Source: JBKDZR01 sp047971485 | GTDB lineage: Bacteria; Pseudomonadota; Alphaproteobacteria; Rhodobacterales; Rhodobacteraceae | Assembly: GCA_047971485.1 (NCBI GenBank) | Contig: JBKDZR010000080.1 | Span: forward strand, 1-32,085 | Direction of reading: 5' to 3' | DNA length: 32,085 bases | Part shown: in pieces, positions 25,756 to 32,085 of the stretch | Numbering within the stretch: position 1 is the stretch's first letter | Layout: the number at the start of each line of letters is the position of its first letter | Program-made: the position numbers and the translations under genes | Notes under the pieces: model-generated | What the model was told of the DNA's origin: nothing | The model's database searches: none | What the model saw: only the letters and a program-made list of their open reading frames with translations

Positions 25756-26408
25756 GCGGCCTCCTGTCCCTGGGTTTCGGCGCTCCGGCGCATCCGTTCG
25801 GCCCATCGGGAGATGGCGGTCAGCTGCTCGGGCGGGGTGCCGGCGGGTGCCCCGATATGGAGCACGCTTTGCGCTGCGCCGCTGGCCTGAAGCGCCAGCC
25901 AGATCGGGCCGGTCGTGGCCCCCGGCGTCACGCTTAGCAGGGCGCCCTGGGATGCAGCCCCTGCCGCTTGCAAGGCCGCCAAGGTCACCCCGGCGGGGCA
26001 TTCGAGATAAAGGCTGCGCACTGCGGTCATGCCGCCGACGACCCCGGTGGGAGGCTGGGCCGGGGCCTCGGCCGCCGGCGCGACCCAGATCAGGCCATCG
26101 GCCTCGACACAGGGAAACACTGTGGCGCAGACGGTTTTCGGCGGTTCCAGGTCGGGATGGGCGGGGATGTAGCTGCATCCCCCGTCGGCCCCATAATGCC
26201 ACCCGTGATACAGGCAGGCCAGCTGTTCCCCGCGCACGAAGCCATGGGACAGGCGCATGCCCCGGTGGGGACAGCGATTGTCCCAGGCGGCAACCTTGCC
26301 CGCGGCGCTGCGCCAGACAACCCGTTCATGGCCACCGACAAAACTGCGCATCACCCCGCCGGGGCGCAGTCGATCGGACAAGGCCACCGGGATCCAGTCA
26401 TTGCTCAT
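25752..26408 (-). CDS. Stand-alone Rieske [2Fe-2S] protein with an unassigned C-terminal half
   Basis: This 218-aa protein has a Rieske domain (about residues 4-105) with Cys46/His48 in CPHRG and Cys65/His68 in CLYHGW, so the [2Fe-2S] ligands are complete. The end of this part, GLIWVAP, matches the N-terminal domain of ring-hydroxylating/N-demethylating oxygenases. From about 115 on, no iron-site motif (D-x2-H-x4-H) is seen and I recognise no domain; it contains a Pro-rich linker and a hydrophobic, Ala-rich stretch. It therefore looks like the electron-donor half of an oxygenase whose catalytic half is the next gene, 4 bases overlapped. GGAGG lies about 9 bases before the ATG. It is the first gene of the operon. 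No reductase gene is within the window. Confidence 0.85.
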   Translation of the reverse strand: MSNDWIPVALSDRLRPGGVMRSFVGGHERVVWRSAAGKVAAWDNRCPHRGMRLSHGFVRGEQLACLYHGWHYGADGGCSYIPAHPDLEPPKTVCATVFPCVEADGLIWVAPAAEAPAQPPTGVVGGMTAVRSLYLECPAGVTLAALQAAGAASQGALLSVTPGATTGPIWLALQASGAAQSVLHIGAPAGTPPEQLTAISRWAERMRRSAETQGQEAA

Positions 26409-26581
26409 CTTGCGTTTCCTCCACCGATGGGACCATGACCCCGCCCCTCGCTAATTGATGGGGTTGGTGCAGCGAAAGCGCCCTGTCCGGTCTCTCGTAT
26501 TGCACCGCGATGGTCGTCCCTTTTTTCATCTAACGCCGTATTGAGTGCACGGCAAATGTGCATATTGGGGATAATCCGGGA
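26409..26581 (-). promoter_or_regulatory. Probable promoter/operator of the purine operon
   Basis: This 173-base gap precedes the Rieske gene, the first of eight. It contains an inverted repeat TGCAC (26546-26550) / GTGCA (26558-26562) with a 7-base spacer, about 140 bases upstream of the start, which could bind a dimeric regulator. A run of six or seven T/A bases (around 26520) follows on the gene side. No regulator gene is encoded nearby, so the ligand and regulator are unknown. Confidence 0.35.
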
Positions 26582-26821
26582 TCAGGCGTTGTCCAGACTG
26601 CGGCGGTCGACCCTGTCAATCAGCGCCTGGGCCGGGCCCAGGCTGCAAGCCAGGGCCATGGCGTCCAGCAGCACCTCGGGCCCCGAGACCGCAATGGTGA
26701 CCGCGCTGTCCGAGGCCTGCAGGATGTGCCCGTGCAGCGACAGGCGCGCAGCGCGGTGCGATGCCCATTCCGCGACATCTCCATGGCGCAGATCGCCGGT
26801 GATCGTCATCTCTTCGCGCAT
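26582..26821 (-). CDS. Degenerate acylphosphatase-like small protein
   Basis: This is a 79-aa protein. Over its whole length it lines up with the acylphosphatase fold: an opening MTITGDLRHGDV where the family has VxGxVQGVGFR, an Ala-rich helix AEWASHRAARLSLHGHI, an AVTIAVSGPEVLLDAMALACSLGP core, and a final ALIDRVD. The catalytic Arg of GFR falls on Glu or Ala, and the usual Asn of WVRN/VxN falls on Gln (HILQ). It would therefore be catalytically dead if the fold is right. The ATG at 26821 is preceded by GGAGG; an ATG four codons earlier is possible. It lies 58 bases beyond the tex stop. A remnant or an RNA/protein-binding derivative are both possible. Confidence 0.55.
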   Translation of the reverse strand: MREEMTITGDLRHGDVAEWASHRAARLSLHGHILQASDSAVTIAVSGPEVLLDAMALACSLGPAQALIDRVDRRSLDNA

Positions 26822-26879
26822 GCCGGCCTCCATCAACGGGCGGGATCATGATACAGGATTTTTGGGCTTCTGGCGATGA

Positions 26880-29255
26880 TTACGTCTTGCGCCGCAGGGC
26901 ATCCATCAGGGCCGAGCCCAGTGCCCCGGGGCTGTCGCCACCGTTTTTGCCGTGGCCAGGGTGCCGGCCGCCCCCGCCCCGGGGCCCTCCGCCCTGAGGA
27001 TCGCCACGCGGCCCCCCCTTGCCGCGCGGGCCGCTGCCCTTGGCGCCGCCTTTTGCCGGGCTGCGGGTTTCCTGGGCAGGGCGGCCGGTGCTGGCCTCCT
27101 TGCGCATGGACAGGCCGATGCGCTTGCGCGGGACGTCCACCTCGACCACCCGCACGCGCACGACATCGCCGGCCTTGACCACCTCATGGGGGTCCTTGAC
27201 GAAGCGGTCCGCCAGTTGGCTGACATGGACCAGCCCGTCCTGGTGGACCCCGATATCGACAAAGGCCCCGAAGGCGGCGACATTGGTCACCGTGCCTTCC
27301 AGTTGCATGCCGGGGCGGAGATCGGTGATTTCCTCGACGCCTTCGGTGAAGCTGGCGGTGACAAAATCGGGGCGGGGATCGCGCCCCGGTTTTTCCAGTT
27401 CGCTCAGGATGTCACGCACGGTGGGCAGGCCGAAGGTGGCATCGACGAAATCCTCGGCGCGCAGGCCGCGCAGGGCCTCGGGCTGGCCGATGATCTGGCG
27501 CAGATCGCGGCCACAGGCCTGAACGATGCGCCGCGCCACGCCATAAGCCTCGGGGTGGACGGACGAGGCATCCAGCGGCTCATCGCCTTCACGCACCCGC
27601 AGGAAACCGGCGCATTGCTCAAACGCCTTGGGGCCAAGGCCGGTCACCTTCAGCAGCGCCTTGCGTGAGGCAAACGCCCCGGCCGTATCGCGGTGGCTGA
27701 CGATGGCCTGGGCCAGGGACGGCCCCAACCCGGCCACATGGGCCAGAAGCGGCGCCGAGGCGGTGTTCAGATCGACGCCCACGGCGTTTACCGCATCCTC
27801 GACTACGCCCTCCAGCGCCTTGGCCAGGCGGCGCTGATCCACGTCATGCTGGTATTGGCCGACCCCGATGGATTGCGGGGTGATCTTGACCAGTTCGGCC
27901 AGGGGATCCTGCAGCCGCCGGGCGATGGACACGGCGCCGCGCAGGCTGACATCGAGATCGGGGAATTCCTTTGCCGCCAGTTCCGAGGCGGAATAGACTG
28001 AGGCCCCGGCCTCAGACACCACAACCTTGGTGGGCCGCGCCGTGCCGGCGGGGATCAGTTTGATCACATCGCCCACCAGCCGTTCCGTTTCCCGGCTGGC
28101 CGTGCCGTTGCCGATGGCGATCAACGCCACCCCGTGCCGGGCGATCAGCCGCAGCAGGGTGTCGGTGGCGCCGCGCGTGTCGTTTTTCGGCTGGAAGGGA
28201 TAGAACGTGGCGGTCTCCAGCACCTTGCCCGTCGCATCCACCACGGCTGCCTTGACCCCGGTGCGAATGCCTGGATCCAGCCCCAGCGTCGGCTTGGCCC
28301 CGGCCGGGGCGGCCAGCAGCAGGTCCTTGAGGTTGCGGGAGAAAACGGTGATGGCCTCATCATGGGCGCGGCGGCGAAGTTCGGTCAGCAGATCGACATA
28401 CATCGACAGGCTCAGCTTGACCCGCCAGGTCCAAGCCGCTGCCTCGCGCAGCCAGATGTCGCCGGGGGCGTCGCCGGAAATGCCGATAGCCGTGGCAACG
28501 ATGCCGGTGGCGCGACTGAGGCCGGTTTCGGGATCCGGGGCGATCTCGATGGTGACGATTTCTTCCTTGGCGGCGCGCAGGATGGCCAGGGCGCGGTGGC
28601 CGGGGATTGTGGCCCAGGCCTCGCGGTGGTCGAAATAGTCGGAGAACTTGGCCCCTTCGGTTTCCTTGCCTTCGGTCACGCGGGCGGCGATGAAGGCCTC
28701 GGTGCGCATGAAATCCCGCAGCCGGCCCAACAGGTCGGCGTTTTCCGACAGGTCCTCGGCCAGGATGTCGCGGGCGCCATGCAGGGCCGCCTTGACGCTG
28801 TCCACGGCCTCCGTGACATAGGCGCCGGCCAGGGCCTGGGGATCGGCGCTGCGGTCGGCCTGAATGGCATGCAGGAGCGGCTCCAACCCGTTTTCGCGGG
28901 CAATCATGGCCTTGGTACGGCGCTTCGGCTTGTAGGGCAGGTAGAGGTCTTCCAGCGCGGCCTTGGTTTCCGCCCCGGCGATGGCCCGTTCCAGCGCGTC
29001 GGTCAGTTTGCCCTGATCCTTGATCGAGGCCAGGATAGTGGCGCGGCGGGCCTCCATCTCGCGCAGATAGGACAGGCGCTCGGCCAGATCGCGCAGCTGG
29101 GTGTCATCCAACCCGCCGGTCACCTCTTTGCGGTAGCGGGCGACGAAGGGCACGGTAGACCCGCCATCCAGCAGCTCGACCGCCGCCGTCACCTGTTGCG
29201 GGCGCGCCCCGATTTCGGTGGCGATGGTCCGGGCGATGCGGGCGTTGACATCCAT
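26880..29255 (-). CDS. tex: Tex family RNA-binding transcription accessory protein
   Basis: This is a 791-aa cytoplasmic nucleic-acid-binding protein. It has the Tex_N helical region (DLYLPYKPKRRTKAMIARENGLEP, about 110-130), a YqgF/RNase H-like centre (LGLDPGIRTGVKAAVVD, about 330), helix-hairpin-helix repeats (VAGLGPSLAQAIVSHRD, VTGLGPKAFEQ, about 505-550), and one S1 domain (about 643-715, GTVTNVAAFGAFVDIGVHQDGLVHVSQL). The final 65 residues are Gly/Arg/Pro-rich (GPRGKGGPRGD), a low-complexity tail likely to add RNA binding. The chosen ATG has AAGGAGG 6 bases upstream and matches family length; the open frame runs further upstream without support. Tex acts with RNA polymerase and affects expression of many genes, including toxin genes in other bacteria. 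Housekeeping; nothing ties it to its neighbours. Confidence 0.95.
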   Translation of the reverse strand: MDVNARIARTIATEIGARPQQVTAAVELLDGGSTVPFVARYRKEVTGGLDDTQLRDLAERLSYLREMEARRATILASIKDQGKLTDALERAIAGAETKAALEDLYLPYKPKRRTKAMIARENGLEPLLHAIQADRSADPQALAGAYVTEAVDSVKAALHGARDILAEDLSENADLLGRLRDFMRTEAFIAARVTEGKETEGAKFSDYFDHREAWATIPGHRALAILRAAKEEIVTIEIAPDPETGLSRATGIVATAIGISGDAPGDIWLREAAAWTWRVKLSLSMYVDLLTELRRRAHDEAITVFSRNLKDLLLAAPAGAKPTLGLDPGIRTGVKAAVVDATGKVLETATFYPFQPKNDTRGATDTLLRLIARHGVALIAIGNGTASRETERLVGDVIKLIPAGTARPTKVVVSEAGASVYSASELAAKEFPDLDVSLRGAVSIARRLQDPLAELVKITPQSIGVGQYQHDVDQRRLAKALEGVVEDAVNAVGVDLNTASAPLLAHVAGLGPSLAQAIVSHRDTAGAFASRKALLKVTGLGPKAFEQCAGFLRVREGDEPLDASSVHPEAYGVARRIVQACGRDLRQIIGQPEALRGLRAEDFVDATFGLPTVRDILSELEKPGRDPRPDFVTASFTEGVEEITDLRPGMQLEGTVTNVAAFGAFVDIGVHQDGLVHVSQLADRFVKDPHEVVKAGDVVRVRVVEVDVPRKRIGLSMRKEASTGRPAQETRSPAKGGAKGSGPRGKGGPRGDPQGGGPRGGGGRHPGHGKNGGDSPGALGSALMDALRRKT

Positions 29256-29404
29256 GGGTGGCCTCCTTGGGATTGAGGCGCCCTGATAGCGCCATGGGGC
29301 TGTCGGGCCAAGGGCTGAACACTGTTGCGGCGCGGAACAAGGCCGCAGGCCGCCGCCCCCCAGCACGGCGATGCACGGCTTGTTTGGCAACACCAACGTC
29401 AACA

Positions 29405-29449
29405 CCGGTTCAAACCGGATCTTTGCGAAAGGGTCAGGCCCGCCCTTTC
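29405..29449. terminator. Two hairpins between aminotransferase and tex, possible terminator
   Basis: CCGGTT-CA-AACCGG (29405-29418) and GAAAGGG (29427-29433) / CCCTTTC (29443-29449), with a 9-base loop, both lie just after the stop of the minus-strand aminotransferase gene. They could end its transcript before tex. No long U-run follows either hairpin on the minus strand, so efficiency is uncertain. The rest of the 207-base gap (29256-29462) shows no gene. Confidence 0.4.
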
Positions 29450-29462
29450 CTGTTCGTTGACC

Positions 29463-30854
29463 TTACTCTGGCCTCATCAGCCCACGGGCCTTTGCGGCTG
29501 CATGGGTTTCATCCAGGGATTGCCAGGCCCGGTCGATCAGCAGGTCGATCTCATGGGGCTGGATGATCAGGGGCGGGGCGATGATCATCCGATCACCGAC
29601 ATGGCGCATCACCAGCCCGTTGGCAAAGCAGCGGTCCCGGCAGATCAGTCCGATCACACCCGCCCCAACGGCAAAGCCAGCCCGGCGTTCAGCATCCGGG
29701 GTCAGGGCGAGGGATCCCATGAGGCCCTTGATCCGCGCCTCGCCGACCAGCGGGTGATCGGCCAGCCCAGCCCATTTCTTGGCCAGATAGGGGGCGGTGA
29801 CGGTGGCCGCATGATCAACGATGCCCTCTTCCTCAAGGATGCGCAGGTTTTCCAGCGCCACGGCGGCCGCCACCGGATGCCCCGAAAAGGTATAGCCGTG
29901 GGCGAATTCGCCACCCGCATTGATCACGGCCGCCACCTCATCGCTGAGGATCGACGCGGCGATGGGCACGTAGCCGGAACTCAGGCCCTTGGCGACGCTC
30001 ATGATATCGGGGCGGATGTTGAAGCTGTCACACCCGAACCAGGCCCCGGTGCGCCCGAAACCGCAGATCACCTCATCGGCGATCAGCAGGATCTCGTGGC
30101 GATCGCAGATGCGCTGGATTTCCGGCCAGTAGCTGTCAGGCGGGATGATGACGCCACCAGCCCCCTGGATCGGTTCCGCGATAAAGGCGGCAACGCGATC
30201 CGCACCCAGTTCGGCGATCCTGGTTTCCAGCTGCCGGGCGCGGGCAAGGCCAAAGGCCTCGGGCGTCATCTCGCCGCCTTCGGCCCACCAGTCGGGCGGA
30301 TCGATATGGGCGATACCGGGAATGGGCAGGCCGCCCTGGGCATGCATCCCCTTCATGCCCCCCAGGGACGCCGACCCCACGGTTGACCCGTGATAGCCGT
30401 TCCAGCGGGCAATGATCACCTGCTTGTCGGGCTTGCCGCGCAGTGCCCAGTAGTGCCGGACCAACCGGATATTGGTGTCATTGGCCTCGGATCCGGATCC
30501 GGCGAAGAACACATGGTTCAGATCCCCGGGGGCCAGATCCGCCAGCTTTGCGGCCAGGCGCAATGCCGGCACATGGGTCGTCTGGAAAAACGTGTTGTAA
30601 TAAGGCAGCTGGCACATCTGGCGGGCGGCAACCTCGGCCAGTTCAGGGCGGCCGTATCCTATATTGACGCACCACAAACCGGCCATGGCATCCAGGATCT
30701 CATGGCCTTCGCTGTCGGTCAGCATGACGCCCTTGGCAGAGGTGATCACCCGCGCGCCCACGGCCGCCAGCCCCGCCCCATCGGTGAAAGGGTGCATGTG
30801 ATGGGCCGCGTCCAGGGCCTGCAAATCGCGGGTTGGCAGGTGGTTGTCGATCAT
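29463..30854 (-). CDS. Class III (omega/aspartate-type) PLP aminotransferase
   Basis: This 463-aa fold-type I aminotransferase is cytosolic. The PLP sites are FFAGSGSEANDTNIRLVR (about 116-133, phosphate loop), WNGYHGSTVGSASLGG (about 151-166), Asp260 in LLIADEVICGFGRTG and the Schiff-base Lys289 in SVAKGLSSG. This is the omega-amino acid:pyruvate/diamine transaminase subgroup; beta-alanine, putrescine or hypotaurine-type donors are all possible and cannot be told apart here. I start it at ATG 30854 (MIDNHLPTRDLQ), which fits family N-termini; the open frame goes 99 bases further without a clear site. It is divergent from fhs by 388 bases. No function link to the purine operon is evident. Confidence 0.9.
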   Translation of the reverse strand: MIDNHLPTRDLQALDAAHHMHPFTDGAGLAAVGARVITSAKGVMLTDSEGHEILDAMAGLWCVNIGYGRPELAEVAARQMCQLPYYNTFFQTTHVPALRLAAKLADLAPGDLNHVFFAGSGSEANDTNIRLVRHYWALRGKPDKQVIIARWNGYHGSTVGSASLGGMKGMHAQGGLPIPGIAHIDPPDWWAEGGEMTPEAFGLARARQLETRIAELGADRVAAFIAEPIQGAGGVIIPPDSYWPEIQRICDRHEILLIADEVICGFGRTGAWFGCDSFNIRPDIMSVAKGLSSGYVPIAASILSDEVAAVINAGGEFAHGYTFSGHPVAAAVALENLRILEEEGIVDHAATVTAPYLAKKWAGLADHPLVGEARIKGLMGSLALTPDAERRAGFAVGAGVIGLICRDRCFANGLVMRHVGDRMIIAPPLIIQPHEIDLLIDRAWQSLDETHAAAKARGLMRPE

Positions 30855-31242
30855 CGAGGGGTGTCTTCCGCTGAAATATGAGGGCACGATAGGCTTGGGG
30901 CCGGTTCTGTCAATCGGGGGATGTCCGGGATGAACCGGATGCCCTGCCGTCAAATTTCATGGTCCGAAGCCCTGAACTTTAGGGGCTGGACCGGCTTGAT
31001 TTCAGATGGGAACCGAAGTTTCCTGACCTTGCCGGGGGGCCGACTGATATGCGGATTCCGGACCGCTTTGAACAGGAATAGCGTTTGTATTCCGCAAATC
31101 ATACGGGCACGGTTGCCGCCGGGGGAGCCTCGGGTAAATAGTGGCCTGCATCGCCAGCGGTTTGGTCGACGATCCAGCCGCCCGGGGTCTGCAAGACGAT
31201 CGGGCAGGCCCCCCGATGAGGGAAGAAACAAAGGACGCAGAC
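30855..31242. other. Divergent intergenic region with hairpins upstream of fhs
   Basis: This 388-base gap lies between the aminotransferase and fhs starts and must hold both promoters. It contains a strong hairpin: GGTCC (30961-30965), AGCCC (30968-30972), GGGCT (30983-30987), GGACC (30988-30992), about 10 base pairs with a 2-base bulge. A second hairpin, ATCGGG (31199-31204) / CCCGAT (31212-31217), sits about 14 bases before the fhs ribosome site and could be a translational or transcriptional control element. No T-tract follows it. Confidence 0.45.
30961..30992. promoter_or_regulatory. Bulged 10-bp hairpin in the fhs/aminotransferase divergent region
   Basis: The arms GGTCC-GA-AGCCC and GGGCT-GGACC pair over 10 bases, with a bulged GA and a loop of about ten bases. 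It lies about 250 bases before fhs. It could be a dimer operator, given its near-central place between the two promoters, or part of a leader RNA. No known riboswitch consensus was recognised around it. Confidence 0.35.
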
Positions 31243-32085
31243 ATGAGCTATAAGTCTGATATTGAGATTGCCCGCGAGGCAAAGAAAAAACCGATCCAGG
31301 AGGTCGGGGCCAAGCTGGGCATCGATGCCAAGGATCTGCTGCCTTACGGCCATGACAAGGCCAAGATCAGCCAGGGCCTGATCGACGCGGTACAGGATCG
31401 CCCGAACGGCAAGCTGATCCTGGTGACGGCAATCAACCCGACGCCGGCGGGTGAGGGCAAAACCACCACAACCGTGGGTCTGGGCGATGGCCTGAACGCC
31501 ATTGGCAAGAAGGCGATGATCTGCATCCGCGAGGCCTCACTCGGGCCGAACTTCGGGATGAAGGGCGGGGCCGCTGGCGGCGGCTATGCCCAGGTCGTGC
31601 CGATGGAGGACATGAACCTTCACTTCACCGGCGATTTCCACGCCATCACCAGCGCCCACAATCTGCTGTCGGCGATGATCGACAACCACATCTACTGGGG
31701 CAACAGCCTGGAGATCGACACTCGCCGTGTGTCCTGGCGCCGGGTGCTGGACATGAACGACCGGGCGCTGCGCGACATCACTGTCAGCCTGGGCGGCGTG
31801 GCCAACGGCTTCCCGCGCCAGACCGGCTTTGACATCACCGTGGCCTCCGAGGTCATGGCGATCCTGTGTCTGGCCCGCAACCTGGAAGATCTGGAACAGC
31901 GTCTGGGCAATATCATCGTGGCCTATACCCGCGACAAGCAGCCCATCACCTGCCGCGACATCAAGGCCGACGGTGCCATGACCGTGCTGCTGAAAGACGC
32001 GATGCAGCCGAACCTGGTGCAGACGCTGGAAAACAACCCGGCTTTTGTCCATGGTGGCCCATTCGCCAACATCGCCCATGGCTGT
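31243..32085 (+). CDS. fhs: Formate-tetrahydrofolate ligase, N-terminal part (cut by window end)
   Basis: This enzyme makes 10-formyltetrahydrofolate from formate, THF and ATP. The visible 281 residues run MSYKSDIEIAREAKKKP..., with the P-loop TPAGEGKTTTT (about 66-76) and then VGLGDGLNAIGKKA, REASLGPNFGMKGGAAGGGYAQVVPMEDMNLHFTGD, DNHIYWGNSLEID and FDITVASEVMAILCLA, all hallmark fhs blocks. Full-length members have about 555-560 residues, so half the gene is missing. The ATG at 31243 has AAGGA 8 bases upstream. The frame has no stop before the window end. The formyl-THF it makes is also the usual donor for formyltransferase domains, such as that in the NRPS of this window. Confidence 0.96.
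   Translation, partial: MSYKSDIEIAREAKKKPIQEVGAKLGIDAKDLLPYGHDKAKISQGLIDAVQDRPNGKLILVTAINPTPAGEGKTTTTVGLGDGLNAIGKKAMICIREASLGPNFGMKGGAAGGGYAQVVPMEDMNLHFTGDFHAITSAHNLLSAMIDNHIYWGNSLEIDTRRVSWRRVLDMNDRALRDITVSLGGVANGFPRQTGFDITVASEVMAILCLARNLEDLEQRLGNIIVAYTRDKQPITCRDIKADGAMTVLLKDAMQPNLVQTLENNPAFVHGGPFANIAHGC

Noticed and set aside
25756..26202. N-terminal extension of the Rieske-less oxygenase open frame
   Set aside because: It overlaps the Rieske gene in another frame and looks random; AGGAGG before 25755/25752 supports the shorter form. A joining frameshift was considered, but the Rieske frame has a clean stop and the two proteins are complete half-domains.
28134..29276. A 380-codon plus-strand frame inside tex
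   Set aside because: It is the shadow of the Tex reading frame; it has no ribosome site and no motif.
31082..31200. ZTP (pfl) or THF riboswitch before fhs
   Set aside because: Only loose similarity to the GGGGAGC and CCGCCTGGGC parts; the conserved CGUGACUGGC segment was not found, so no riboswitch is called.
1..32085. CRISPR array, tRNA, rRNA, insertion sequence or phage genes
   Set aside because: No regularly spaced repeats, cloverleaf-like arms, transposase motifs or phage proteins were recognised.

Overview
The window looks like a chromosomal segment of a GC-rich alphaproteobacterium, most likely of the Rhodobacterales/Paracoccus type. The reasons are the codon bias, the KGCGKT-type polysaccharide ATPase, the palindromic intergenic repeat after the flippase gene, and the mix of purine-uptake, Tex and formate-tetrahydrofolate ligase genes. 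This placement is an inference from gene content; no rRNA or other marker is present.

Region A (1-17413) is a surface-polysaccharide locus with a built-in natural-product operon. It holds the tail of an upstream gene, a CpsD/BY-kinase-like ATPase, a convergent WavE-like glycan protein, a Wzy/O-antigen-ligase-like membrane protein, and then four closely packed plus-strand genes. These four are a 2163-aa type I PKS (KS-AT-KR-DH-ACP-TE), a GT2 rhamnosyltransferase-like enzyme, a 1539-aa NRPS and a Wzx/MATE-type flippase. The NRPS is built as formyltransferase - truncated condensation lobe - adenylation domain with an embedded luciferase-like monooxygenase - PCP. Its adenylation pocket reads as a near-perfect glycine code. 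Synthesis, glycosylation and membrane flipping of one product are therefore encoded together; I regard this as the most novel part of the window.

Region B (17414-18223) holds a two-hairpin intergenic repeat and one small membrane-anchored protein of unknown function.

Region C (18224-26408, minus strand) is a tight eight-gene operon: a stand-alone Rieske ferredoxin-like protein, a Rieske-less oxygenase catalytic subunit, a GST-like protein, an 8-oxoguanine deaminase-type amidohydrolase and a complete BMP-type nucleoside/purine ABC importer. The split oxygenase plus GST-like partner resembles the NdmC/NdmE part of bacterial methylxanthine N-demethylation. I infer uptake and oxidative demethylation/deamination of a modified purine.

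Region D (26582-32085) holds a degenerate acylphosphatase-like gene, tex, a class III aminotransferase and, divergent from it, the first 281 codons of formate-tetrahydrofolate ligase (fhs), cut off by the window end. No tRNA, rRNA, CRISPR array, insertion sequence or phage gene was seen.
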